A stretch of DNA of 64,000 nucleotides from a bacterium (GTDB lineage: Bacteria > AUK180). Each line of letters opens with the position of its first letter. The first letter of the stretch is position 1. Shown here in pieces: positions 51,207-60,242 of the stretch. Where the stretch lies: the NCBI GenBank assembly GCA_023144005.1, contig JAGLGN010000001.1, forward strand, positions 62,001-126,000, given 5' to 3'. The notes beneath the pieces were generated by a model that searched no databases, had not been told where the DNA came from, and worked only from the letters and a program-made list of their open reading frames with translations. The position numbers and the translations under genes were made by a program.

Positions 51207-51579
51207 AAAGGAACGCTTCTCGCAAAATTTCCTCCAGATCGTCAATGCCGTATGGTTTCTGAACAAAAAGAAAATCCCAACCCGAGGAAGATAAGTCGGC
51301 CGGCAGGAAACTGCTGGTAACAATTATCTTCACTTCACGGTCCTTCTGCCGTATCTTTTTAATGAGCTCAATCCCAGTCATTATAGGCATGTTGAGATCT
51401 GTAATTATTGCTGAATAGTTTCCGCGAGAAAAGAGTTCGAACCCTTCGAAGCCGTTCTCTGCAGAGTCTATTTCATATCCCTTTGCTTTTAATATATTTA
51501 CTATTGAGTTCCTTATGAGTCTGTCATCCTCCACAAAGAGAATACAGCCGCATTTACGGACATTCCGCATATCCTTCAT
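51205..51579 (-). CDS. Single-domain response regulator
   Basis: A 124-residue receiver: EDDR acidic pair (about 17-19), phosphoacceptor Asp in AIITDLNMPIMTG (about 62), SSF in the Thr/Ser place and Lys in VQKPYGIDD. There is no output domain. I chose ATG 51579 because AGGAGG is 5 nt upstream. A CCCTTTG/CAAAGGG hairpin (about 51593-51613) lies just before the ribosome site and might affect translation. It points away from neighbours and is probably transcribed alone. Confidence 0.88.
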   Translation of the reverse strand: MKDMRNVRKCGCILFVEDDRLIRNSIVNILKAKGYEIDSAENGFEGFELFSRGNYSAIITDLNMPIMTGIELIKKIRQKDREVKIIVTSSFLPADLSSSGWDFLFVQKPYGIDDLEEILREAFL

Positions 51580-52290
51580 AATGACCTCCTGGCCCTTTGT
51601 TTCTATCAAAGGGTATTCAATATATATAATTGCGGGGTTCGTGCCAAGTAGATGCACCTGTGTATCTACTCTCTTATTCGCAGCAAACGAAATCTCTTTT
51701 CATATCGTTGAGGGTGTCATGTCAAGCAAAGTACACAGGCGGTCGTTCGCGTGGCGAACGATGTGCGAGGTTGGAAGTACGAGGTACGAGGTGCGATGTA
51801 CGAAGTGGAGAAAGAAACACATCCGTAACCGGAAAATCGTTATTTCGTTTGTTTCATTAAAACCATCCGTTTAAACAATAGGACGCCGGAGCGAAATTAG
51901 ATATGGGACACGCCGTACTCCGCAGGAGTTCGACTGTCCCGATGTAAAAGTTCAAAGCAAAGAGTTGACAGGAAGCGAAGCGTGTAAACTCTTTGCCCCG
52001 TTAGAATCACACGGAAGCATTCTCCACACATCTTTCAATGTTATTGCAATTTCTCTATCATCTTGAGACGCGCCGAAGGATCCATCTTCTCTTAATATTA
52101 TTTAGTCATTCCTAATCTCAAAATTGCGATATTCAATTTTTCAACCACCAGCCCCATTACACGCGCAAATGTAACCGCAGGGTAACATGCCACTCTCAGA
52201 GCGCTTGTATCCAAGGTATATTGCCCCCAATATAACGCAACATAGTGAGCGAAGATAATGTGGTACGAGTATAGCATTTATTTTTAGCAC
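51580..52290. other. Gene-free region holding repeat copy B
   Basis: Apart from copy B (51812-52195), it contains a perfect 7-bp hairpin CGTTCGC-GTG-GCGAACG (51744-51760) and right after it a run of degenerate TACGAGG-type units (51761-51810). No gene was seen here. Confidence 0.6.
51812..52195 (+). repeat. Structured intergenic repeat, copy B
   Basis: Second copy of the element at 42661-42980, same orientation; the best-matched core is 51842-52045. The first hairpin (51905-51940) is identical in sequence to copy A. The second (51957-51996) has a different stem sequence, GCAAAGAGTT/AACTCTTTGC, yet still pairs perfectly over 10 bp. Changes on both sides that keep the pairing suggest that the fold, not only the sequence, is maintained. 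Confidence 0.8.
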
Positions 52291-52300
52291 AGGAGGCCAT

Positions 52301-52939
52301 ATGAAAACTGTACTGTCCGCTTTGATCATTGTTGCGTTATCGCTTACTGCTTTTGCGGGAAGCTTCATTGATATTGGATTCCGAATGGAGAAGACTTTTG
52401 CCGATCTGACAGCTTTTGAATACCAGGAGGAAGAATATTTCAAGCTGGATGGAGATGCGGGATCGGAAAATGCTTACAATTTTGGTTTTTACACCCGAAT
52501 AAACTTATTTATCTTTTCCATTCAGCCCGAAATATACTATCTTCACGGCGTGAAATCCCTTGGCGATATTACGGGAATAAACGGAAATAATCAGGACAAT
52601 GTGAATACCGTCCTGGAGATCCCGATTCTTATCAGAATGCAATTCTACGGATGGTTATTCAATCTTTCTCTAATTGCCGGACCGAGTTTCTCTGTACCCG
52701 TAACCGAAGGTGGGTTGAGCCTAAAGGACATCTGGAATGTTATTGAACGCGACGCTAAGGAATGTAACTTTCTGGCGGTTATTGGTATAGGTATTGATTT
52801 CCCTTTGAATAATCTGAGATTCTCTACCGATGGAAGAGTAATATTCGGTCTGGAATCAAAGGAAGAGCTTGAGAAGAGTAATATACCAAGAAGATTCAAG
52901 ATCTCTCTTTCATTCGGCATCGGCTTCAAAACATTCTGA
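52301..52939 (+). CDS. Outer-membrane beta-barrel-like protein
   Basis: A 212-residue protein with a signal peptide (about 1-19, ending AFAG). The mature part has about eight amphipathic strands, for example YNFGFYTRINLFIFSIQPEIYYLHG and LRFSTDGRVIFGL, and ends in Phe, as barrels of the OMP beta-barrel type do. GGAGG stands before the ATG. It is not recognised beyond this pattern. Confidence 0.6.
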   Translation: MKTVLSALIIVALSLTAFAGSFIDIGFRMEKTFADLTAFEYQEEEYFKLDGDAGSENAYNFGFYTRINLFIFSIQPEIYYLHGVKSLGDITGINGNNQDNVNTVLEIPILIRMQFYGWLFNLSLIAGPSFSVPVTEGGLSLKDIWNVIERDAKECNFLAVIGIGIDFPLNNLRFSTDGRVIFGLESKEELEKSNIPRRFKISLSFGIGFKTF

Positions 52940-52986
52940 TCATGAAAGGCAAACAGCAGCACTATTCACATGCATCTGCGATAATG

Positions 52987-53020
52987 TTGAAAATATCCGT
53001 AAATGTATTATAATATCACA
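52987..53020 (+). promoter_or_regulatory. Sigma-70-type promoter of cheD, predicted leaderless
   Basis: TTGAAA (52987-52992), a 16-bp spacer and TATAAT (53009-53014) are followed by six bases and ATG 53021. The in-frame ATG at 53003 would overlap the -10 box, so 53021 is the better start. There is no Shine-Dalgarno site. Confidence 0.75.
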
Positions 53021-53497
53021 ATGGACAGGGAATATGTATTTTCAGGAGAGTTGAAAGTTTGTAAACCTGATGGTAAATTATCTACCGGGGCGATCGGATC
53101 TTGCATTGTTGCAATAATGATCAGCGCAACACCGCGGATCGGAGCGATGGCTCATATCATGCTGCCGGGAAAAGCTCCGGAAAAAGAATCGAATACAACG
53201 AAATATACCTGTAATGCTATCAATGAACTTCATAATCAAATGACCAAACGCGGTGCTTTAAATGAAGATATTAAAACTTTTGTTTTCGGCGGCGCGAATG
53301 TACTTCGCGACAAAAACACCGATCTACCCCAAAGCAATATAGCCTCTGTTAAATCATGTCTCAAAGAGCTGAGGTTGAAGATAGAAGAAGAATCAGTCGG
53401 GGGAGTTGCGAGACGGGAGGCCGTCCTTTATTTAAAGGATATGGCAATAACGCTGAGCATAGGAGATTCCGGAAAAAGAGAATTTTGGAAAGCATAA
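53021..53497 (+). CDS. cheD: CheD-like protein (chemoreceptor glutamine deamidase)
   Basis: A 158-residue protein with the CheD active-site pattern: LSTGAIGSCIV (catalytic Cys, with the Thr five residues before it) and MAHIMLP (catalytic His). FVFGGANVL and GVARREAVLYLKD near the end also fit. CheD deamidates Gln in chemoreceptors and interacts with CheC/CheY. No chemoreceptor, CheA or CheC gene is in the window; the next gene is a large hybrid kinase 32 bp away. Confidence 0.88.
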   Translation: MDREYVFSGELKVCKPDGKLSTGAIGSCIVAIMISATPRIGAMAHIMLPGKAPEKESNTTKYTCNAINELHNQMTKRGALNEDIKTFVFGGANVLRDKNTDLPQSNIASVKSCLKELRLKIEEESVGGVARREAVLYLKDMAITLSIGDSGKREFWKA

Positions 53498-53529
53498 TTG
53501 GGAATACCTAGTACGGAGGTAATTAAGAA

Positions 53530-56500
53530 ATGAGCGATAAAACAAAACAAGAACTACAAAAGGAGATCAGAGAACTGAAAAAGCGCATCGCTCATAGGGA
53601 AGAAGCAGGGCAGTTCAATGAGCAATCCTCCCCTCTGCTTATGCAAGAAACCCTTGCCGAATATGCAATGTATTTATTGGAAACTGGCAGTCAGGGAGAT
53701 ATTAACCAAATACTCGCGGAGAAGCTAAGATCCATTGTCGGAAAAAGATCAATCGTGGTCGTGAATTCCATTGATGAAAAACGGAGAACCCTTAAAACAA
53801 AAGGGATCGCCGGGATGGCAAGATCCATAAACCAGGTAAAGGAGTTATTGAAGAAATCTCCCAAAGATATCACCTATAATGCCGAGGATCAGAGATTGAA
53901 TTATCTTAAAGACGGGAAACTGCATGATCATGTCATCGATCTTTACAATATTTTCTTGGGAGTCATACCAAAGGCTGTTTGCAAGACAATTATATCTGTT
54001 ATAAAATTAGAGAAAATCTATACGATCGGATTGACCCTGAGAAACGCATTACTTGGGACGATCGTGATTTTCTCACTTGAGAAAGACCTTTCAATAAATA
54101 GAGAAATGATCGAAACGGTGGTAAGACTATCGTCTCTGGCAATTATGAAACAGCGGGCAGAAGCAAAAATCCACCTTGAACAAAGTAAATCCCAAACATA
54201 TCTTGAGACCACCAAAGTTATAATGCTGGTACTTGATGGACAAGGCAATATCACCTTGATAAATCAGAAGGGCTGCGATGTAATGGGATATAACAAAAAG
54301 GAAATGATCGGAAAAAACTGGTTTAATAATTTCTTGCCGGATAATATTAAAAAGGAGACAAAACGAGTCTTTAGTAAACTTCTCAAGGGGGAAATTGAGG
54401 GGGTTGAGCACTATGAAAACTCTATTCTGACAAAAAGCGGAGTGACTCGATTGATCGCATGGCACAATTCATATCTCCGAGATGAAGACGGAGGGATAAA
54501 CATCGTTCTCTGTTCCGGAGAAGACATCACCGACCGGAAAAAAGCAGATGAGGACTTGCGACTGAAAGAGGTGGTATTCAACTCTTCTATTTCAGCAAAC
54601 AGCATTGCCGATACTAAAGGCCTTATCACTCAGGTAAATCCTTCATTTTTAGCGATTTGGGGGTATTCTAAGAAAGATGAAGTTATAGGGTTGCCGATTT
54701 CACATTTCCTGCAAAGCCAGAAAAAAGCCAGAGAAATAGTGCGGGAGCTTGAAAGTTATGATCGATGGAGAGGGACATACTTAGCAAGAAAGAAGGACGG
54801 CTCGACTTTCACCGCTTATGCTCTCGCAACGGTTTTACGAGACAATAAGAATAAGATAATCGGTTATCAATCATCCGTTATGGATATCACTGCGCAGCAG
54901 AATGCAGAGAAAGCAAAAGAATCTGCATTTCAACAGATCAAGGCAAGTGAGCAGCAGTTAAAAGCAAGCGAACAACAGCAGAAGGCGCTCAATCAACAGC
55001 TAAAATCAAGTGAACAGCAACTTAGGACAAATGAACTGCAATTGATCCTAAAGAATCAAGAGTGGAATTCTGTTTTCAATTCTCTTAATGATGTCCTGGT
55101 CATTCTAAATGAAGATTATTCGATCGAAAGGATCAATAATGCCGGCATTAAACTCTTAAGTATGAAAAGACGAGATATCATCGGTAAGAGATGCTATGAG
55201 ATATTTTTTAACCGCAAAAACCCTTGTAAAAAATGTCATCTGCTCGATTTGAAGGAAGGGAGATCGCCCAAGAAAGATTTCTTACCTAGAGAAATTCGCG
55301 GGCGGCAGTTCATCACTACAGTATCGATATTTCCCGTAAAATCAAAGGGAGGACAAAAGAAATATGTTGACACCCTTCATGATGTAACCAAAAAGATAAA
55401 TCTGATAGAGAAGATGAAAAGCATTTACGAGATCATAAACATTTCCTCTGAGGTGGTTTTCCTTTGGAAAAATGATCCGAACTGGACAATAGAATTCGTT
55501 TCGTCAAATGTACGAAAACTATTCGGCTATACCAAGCAAGATTTAGAAGGCGGTAAAATCAAGTACGGCCAGATCATACATCCGGATGATATCGGCAGGG
55601 TAAGTGATGAAGTCGTCAAATTCTCATCAAGCAGGAGAAGGAGAAGTTTCACTCATCTGCCCTATCGGATCATTACAAAAAATTCAAAGGAAATTTGGAT
55701 ACTTGACAAAACCTTTATCAGAAGAGATGCCGCGGGCAATATTACTCATTATATGGGGATACTATCGGATCATACCAAGCTTACGGAGGCAAAGATTTCT
55801 CAGGAAAATTTCGCAAAACGCGAGAAAACCATTGCCGAAATCGGCAAAGTCGCTCTTCGAGGAAAGGATTTAGATAAGGTTTTTATGGAAGTACTCGATA
55901 TCGTCAAGAATTTTTTCGGAGCAAAAGCCGCCATGCTCGCAAAATGCAAACCGAATTCGAATGAAATGATATTGATCTCTCAAAACGGCTTTGATGGGAA
56001 TTTGACCGAATGGATGAGCATAGATCCAGGAAAAGGATGTGGCCGATGTATCCCTCAAAAATCCCTGAGGACCGTTTTGATCAAGAGTTTTATGAAGAAT
56101 GGAGAGTGGCTCGGGCCGAAATTCCTTGAACAGCGTGGGATAGTAATGGGTGTATGCGCCGGGATTGCTCATGAAAATGAACCTTGGGGAATATTGGGAG
56201 TATATTTTCAAGATCAAAAGATGATATCCACAAAGCAGAAGAACTTTCTCAGATCCGTCGGACTCATCCTTTCTTTTGCCATAACACGGTCCAGAAAGCA
56301 GGATCAGCTTGAAGATTCGATCAAGTACCTTAATTATACACTCAAAAATCAAAAAAGTCTCTTTCAACAGTTAAAGGCAAGTGAACAGCAATTAAAAGCC
56401 GGTGAAGAGCAATTGCACAGCACCAATAGAATATTAACAGAAAAAACAAACATCCTGCAGGAAAGGATGAAGGAAGTGAATTGCCTTTACCAGGTTTCCA

Positions 56501-58335
56501 ATCTGAGCGGGCGGGAAGATCTCGGCATTGAAGACTATCTCCAGAGCTTAGTAGAGATCATTCCCGGCGCAATGCAATACCCGAAAGACACCCTTGCACA
56601 TATCTCGATCGAGGGTAAGGAATACGGAAGTAAGAATCACTTCAAGGCAAAATTTAAAGCATCCTCTAAGATAGAAGTGAATAATCGTATCATAGGATTT
56701 CTCGAAGTGAGTGTAGGTAATGACAAAAGTGACGCTGTGAAAAAAGGCTTTCTTAGAGAAGAAAAGCAATTACTCGGGCTTATAACCGACTATATCGGAA
56801 AAGTGATCGCGAAGAAGCACGCAGCAGAAGAGATAGAAAGTCACAGAGAAAAGTACAAACTCCTTTTCGAGAACAATCCAGTCAACTTACACTCACTTAA
56901 CAACAAAAGAGTCGTGGTCCAGGTGAACAATACCTGGTTAAGCACTTTGGGGTACCGGCGAGAAGATATCATTGGTACAAATTTTGTGGATCTCCTAACC
57001 GATAATTATAAAGAGGCATTTAGAGACACCTTTTCAGAATTTCTTAAAATTGGAGAAGTATCCGGTGTGGAATTTGATGTGATCAAAAGTGACGGTACCA
57101 TCCTCCAAGTTCGTTTTGAGGGGAAATGTCTCTATGACGATGCAGGGAAATTCGAACGGACCTTGTGCGCTTTTTTAGATATTTCTGAAGAAAAGAAGAT
57201 GAAGGAAGAAGAATATAAGATCTCGCGACTGGAGTCTTTGAGTGTTCTTTCTGCCGGGATCGCCCATGATTTCAACAATTATCTTGCAGGTATATTGACA
57301 AACCTATCTATCTTGAAATTGGATATTCCACCGGAAAGCAGGCTGAATCAATCCCTGATCGAGATGGAAAAAGTAACCTTTGGCGCCAAATCCCTGACCG
57401 AACAGCTGCTTGATTTTTCAAAGGGAGGTAAGCCGCAAAAACAGGATCTTGATCTGACAGAATTTCTTATCAGCACAGTTAAATTTACGCTCAGCGGATC
57501 AAATACCCATTTTGTTCAAGCCATAGCGGATAATCTCTGGGATATGTCCGGAGATAAAGGACAATTAAACCGCCTTTTTGGTAACCTGCTTATCAATTCT
57601 CAACAAGCGATGCCGTCAGGCGGAGATATCACCGTCAAGGCAGGCAATATTGAGTTACAAAATCAAGAGATCGGGAATTTGAAAAGCGGTAAATATGTAT
57701 TGATAACGATCAAAGATACGGGGTTAGGGATACCGGAGGAGAATATTCCAAATGTCTTTGACCCGTTCTTCACCACAAAGCAAAGCGGTAGCGGACTCGG
57801 CCTATCTTCGGCGTATAGGATAGTAGAGCGTCACCAGGGACATATCGATATTGCATCAATTCTTGGAGAAGGTACCACGGTGAACATCTACCTTCCCGCA
57901 TTAGGGAAAAAGGGACGAGCTTCAGAATCACCAGAGAAACTAATGGATTTTATCGGAAAAGGCAGGATTCTGTTCATGGACGATCAGAAATATCTGAGGG
58001 ACTCTACTACGAAGATACTTAATAAATTCGGATTTGAAGTAGTAGCGGTAAAAAGCGAGGCAGAGGCAATAAGAGAATATGGAACTGCTTATAATAGTAA
58101 CGAACCTTTTGTAGCGATTATTCTTGATCTCACTATTCCCGGTGGACAAGGCGGACTCTGGACAATGCAGGAGATCCTGAAGATCGATCCTACGGCAAAA
58201 GCTATCGTATCAAGCGGATATTCAAATCAGCCGGTCATGTCAGACCCGCAAAAGTTCGGATTTAAAGGAGCTGTAGCCAAGCCCTTTATGTTGAATGAAC
58301 TCATTGAAATAATTAGAGAAGTGCTTGAAATATAG
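53530..58335 (+). CDS. Multi-PAS/GAF hybrid sensor histidine kinase
   Basis: A 1601-residue soluble kinase. From the N-terminus: a coil and GAF-like region (60-215), PAS (225-340), PAS (345-460), a Gln/Lys-rich coil of QQLKASE units (470-510), a PAS with Cys pattern CYEIF...CKKCH (515-630), PAS/PAC (640-750), GAF (765-925), another QQLKASE coil, a GAF-like region (990-1110), and PAS (1115-1230). The H box is SAGIAHDFNNY (His near 1246). The ATPase has NLLINSQQAM, DTGLGIPE and GSGLGLSSAY. A receiver (MDDQ; Asp near 1533) ends it. GGAGGT precedes the ATG. It lies 32 bp after cheD. Confidence 0.92.
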   Translation: MSDKTKQELQKEIRELKKRIAHREEAGQFNEQSSPLLMQETLAEYAMYLLETGSQGDINQILAEKLRSIVGKRSIVVVNSIDEKRRTLKTKGIAGMARSINQVKELLKKSPKDITYNAEDQRLNYLKDGKLHDHVIDLYNIFLGVIPKAVCKTIISVIKLEKIYTIGLTLRNALLGTIVIFSLEKDLSINREMIETVVRLSSLAIMKQRAEAKIHLEQSKSQTYLETTKVIMLVLDGQGNITLINQKGCDVMGYNKKEMIGKNWFNNFLPDNIKKETKRVFSKLLKGEIEGVEHYENSILTKSGVTRLIAWHNSYLRDEDGGINIVLCSGEDITDRKKADEDLRLKEVVFNSSISANSIADTKGLITQVNPSFLAIWGYSKKDEVIGLPISHFLQSQKKAREIVRELESYDRWRGTYLARKKDGSTFTAYALATVLRDNKNKIIGYQSSVMDITAQQNAEKAKESAFQQIKASEQQLKASEQQQKALNQQLKSSEQQLRTNELQLILKNQEWNSVFNSLNDVLVILNEDYSIERINNAGIKLLSMKRRDIIGKRCYEIFFNRKNPCKKCHLLDLKEGRSPKKDFLPREIRGRQFITTVSIFPVKSKGGQKKYVDTLHDVTKKINLIEKMKSIYEIINISSEVVFLWKNDPNWTIEFVSSNVRKLFGYTKQDLEGGKIKYGQIIHPDDIGRVSDEVVKFSSSRRRRSFTHLPYRIITKNSKEIWILDKTFIRRDAAGNITHYMGILSDHTKLTEAKISQENFAKREKTIAEIGKVALRGKDLDKVFMEVLDIVKNFFGAKAAMLAKCKPNSNEMILISQNGFDGNLTEWMSIDPGKGCGRCIPQKSLRTVLIKSFMKNGEWLGPKFLEQRGIVMGVCAGIAHENEPWGILGVYFQDQKMISTKQKNFLRSVGLILSFAITRSRKQDQLEDSIKYLNYTLKNQKSLFQQLKASEQQLKAGEEQLHSTNRILTEKTNILQERMKEVNCLYQVSNLSGREDLGIEDYLQSLVEIIPGAMQYPKDTLAHISIEGKEYGSKNHFKAKFKASSKIEVNNRIIGFLEVSVGNDKSDAVKKGFLREEKQLLGLITDYIGKVIAKKHAAEEIESHREKYKLLFENNPVNLHSLNNKRVVVQVNNTWLSTLGYRREDIIGTNFVDLLTDNYKEAFRDTFSEFLKIGEVSGVEFDVIKSDGTILQVRFEGKCLYDDAGKFERTLCAFLDISEEKKMKEEEYKISRLESLSVLSAGIAHDFNNYLAGILTNLSILKLDIPPESRLNQSLIEMEKVTFGAKSLTEQLLDFSKGGKPQKQDLDLTEFLISTVKFTLSGSNTHFVQAIADNLWDMSGDKGQLNRLFGNLLINSQQAMPSGGDITVKAGNIELQNQEIGNLKSGKYVLITIKDTGLGIPEENIPNVFDPFFTTKQSGSGLGLSSAYRIVERHQGHIDIASILGEGTTVNIYLPALGKKGRASESPEKLMDFIGKGRILFMDDQKYLRDSTTKILNKFGFEVVAVKSEAEAIREYGTAYNSNEPFVAIILDLTIPGGQGGLWTMQEILKIDPTAKAIVSSGYSNQPVMSDPQKFGFKGAVAKPFMLNELIEIIREVLEI

Positions 58336-58484
58336 TGTAAGAGAAAGTACGAAGTACAACTATGAAATATTCATAATGATGAGAAGCAAGAATGGTTATT
58401 CTAATTAACGGTAACAATTGAAATCCGGAAAAGGAAAATTTTGAGGAGATCTATTTCTGCATGGAATCAAATCACTCCCTACGT
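58336..58484. other. Short convergent intergenic region
   Basis: This AT-rich gap separates the ends of two convergent hybrid kinase genes. A GTACGAAGTAC palindrome is at about 58347-58357. I saw no terminator hairpin with a T-run and no coding signal. Confidence 0.5.
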
Positions 58485-60242
58485 TTACAACACCTCTTTG
58501 ATGTCTGCTATTGAATAAGGTTTTTGGAGCAATGCATAATTCTCATTCTTCAGATCAATATTGTCCTCTGAATATCCCGTACTGATTATTATCCGGATGC
58601 CGGGGTCCAGCTTTCTTATTCTTTTCGCCAGGACATCTCCTCTGAGGTTCGGCAGGTCAAGGTCTGTCAGAAGAATATCATACTCCCCGGGAACAAATTC
58701 ACTTATTGCCTCAAGTGAAGAGCCATATGAATGCACTGAGTGTCCCAGTCTCTCAAGAAGCAGGGTCATGGGATTTCTTATGAATTCTTCATCCTCTACA
58801 AATAGAATCTTTAAATGTCTACTTCCGCATATGCTTTTTATAGATTCTACTTTCTTCTTCGCGATTGGCTGCGAGCAGGACGGTAGTTCGATATGGAATG
58901 AACTCCCCAAATCAGTGGACGATTCCACATGGATAGAGCCATTCATATTCTTTATCATTCCGTAAGAAGATGAGAGACCAAGTCCGGTACCGCTACCCTC
59001 TTCCTTCGTAGTGAAAAGCGGATCAAATATCATTGGAAGGACTTCAGAAGATATTCCACAACCGTTATCAGATACTTTAATTGTTACCGTTTGCCCTTTC
59101 TCAGTCGAACTATTAAAGCAATCAATTTTTATCCTTCCCATTTCTTGCTCGAAAGAATCGCAAGCATTCGAGAGCAGATTGAGGAGCACCTGGACCAATT
59201 TGTAGGGATCCGCATATATGTTCTGGCACTTTTTCTCGATTTCAATATCAAGCCGGCCTTTTGACTTTGCCATACTTTCAAAAAGCTTTCTATTCTCCCT
59301 GAAAAACAAGTGAGGGGAGATTGGGCGTATTATTGCCGGTCTATTTCGCGCAAAGTCCATTAATTGGGATACCATCTTCTCCCCGTTCAGTATTGCTTGT
59401 TTTATCACCTGGATATTTTCTTGATTATAATTTCTCTCCAAGGCATTGATATTTAGAGATATGGCGGTCAGAATATTATTAAAATCATGAGCAATACTTG
59501 AGGACAAGTGCCCCATTACTTCAAATCGACGGTCAATATCCGTCGTTTTGGTTGTTGTAGTATGCTCTCTATGTAGAATAAATATCTGAGATTTCTCCAC
59601 TTGGAGCAACATAGCCTCGAAGCGGTTTTGGCCTACTCTCACAACACCACCACAGGGTTGAAGCGCTTCAAATGAATCCTTTAAAAGCCTAAAACTTTCG
59701 CTGGCAAGGAGAGTTGAAAATGCAGATAGGAAATCAGCATCTTTTTTGAAAGAAATCCCCTCTCTCTGACAGGTCTCCTCGTTGGATAGGCAGATCTGCC
59801 CGGCGCGGTTTATAACAAATACGCAAAAAGGAAAATCAGCCGGGATATTTCTCCGGGGAAATTCCTTCTCACCACGGCTGAATGTGATCAGTATTTCCGC
59901 TAGAATAGTAAAATGTGTGAAGTCCTCTGGAAGATCGGTGGCATCCGCGGATCTGGGACAAATAACATCACTTTCATATCTATAACAAATGTTGTCCGAG
60001 TTTTTCGGAGCCATTGCGGATGTTTCTTGCTTTCCGGATTTTCTTTCAATGATCTTCATCTCATTCGCGTTATAAGTAATTGTTTCTTCGTCACTGTGGA
60101 TAATGTATTCAATAGATTGCGAATTGTTCTTATACGAGATCACCCTATGTAGAGAATCAATAAAGTCATATCTGTCCTTAAATTCCCGCTGCAGGCCAAG
60201 TAAGGCTTTGAATAATGATGACCTTTTCTCCATATTATCCAT
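58485..60242 (-). CDS. Soluble hybrid histidine kinase with C-terminal receiver
   Basis: A protein of 585 residues without membrane helices. Residues 1-225 are an unrecognised or PAS-like sensor region. The H box is SSSIAHDFNNILTAI (His near 250). The ATPase domain has LNLLSNACDS (N box), DNGCGIS (G1) and GTGLGLSSSYG (G2). The receiver (about 465-585) has VEDEE, phosphoacceptor Asp in ILLTDLDLPN and LLQKPY. The ATG is in the stop of the membrane-protein gene (TGATG). It may sense through that protein or the lipoprotein encoded upstream. Confidence 0.92.
   Translation of the reverse strand: MDNMEKRSSLFKALLGLQREFKDRYDFIDSLHRVISYKNNSQSIEYIIHSDEETITYNANEMKIIERKSGKQETSAMAPKNSDNICYRYESDVICPRSADATDLPEDFTHFTILAEILITFSRGEKEFPRRNIPADFPFCVFVINRAGQICLSNEETCQREGISFKKDADFLSAFSTLLASESFRLLKDSFEALQPCGGVVRVGQNRFEAMLLQVEKSQIFILHREHTTTTKTTDIDRRFEVMGHLSSSIAHDFNNILTAISLNINALERNYNQENIQVIKQAILNGEKMVSQLMDFARNRPAIIRPISPHLFFRENRKLFESMAKSKGRLDIEIEKKCQNIYADPYKLVQVLLNLLSNACDSFEQEMGRIKIDCFNSSTEKGQTVTIKVSDNGCGISSEVLPMIFDPLFTTKEEGSGTGLGLSSSYGMIKNMNGSIHVESSTDLGSSFHIELPSCSQPIAKKKVESIKSICGSRHLKILFVEDEEFIRNPMTLLLERLGHSVHSYGSSLEAISEFVPGEYDILLTDLDLPNLRGDVLAKRIRKLDPGIRIIISTGYSEDNIDLKNENYALLQKPYSIADIKEVL

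Noticed and set aside
42661-52195. Repeats A and B as terminal repeats of an insertion sequence or composite transposon
   Set aside because: No transposase or integrase gene is present between or beside them, and I saw no terminal inverted repeats; kept only as a structured repeat.
54940-55040. Direct repeats of about 20 bp as a possible CRISPR or tandem array
   Set aside because: They are coding repeats (QQLKASE units) of a coiled linker in the hybrid kinase, without spacers.
58336-58484. A rho-independent terminator between the convergent kinase genes
   Set aside because: No GC-rich stem followed by a T-run could be found on either strand.
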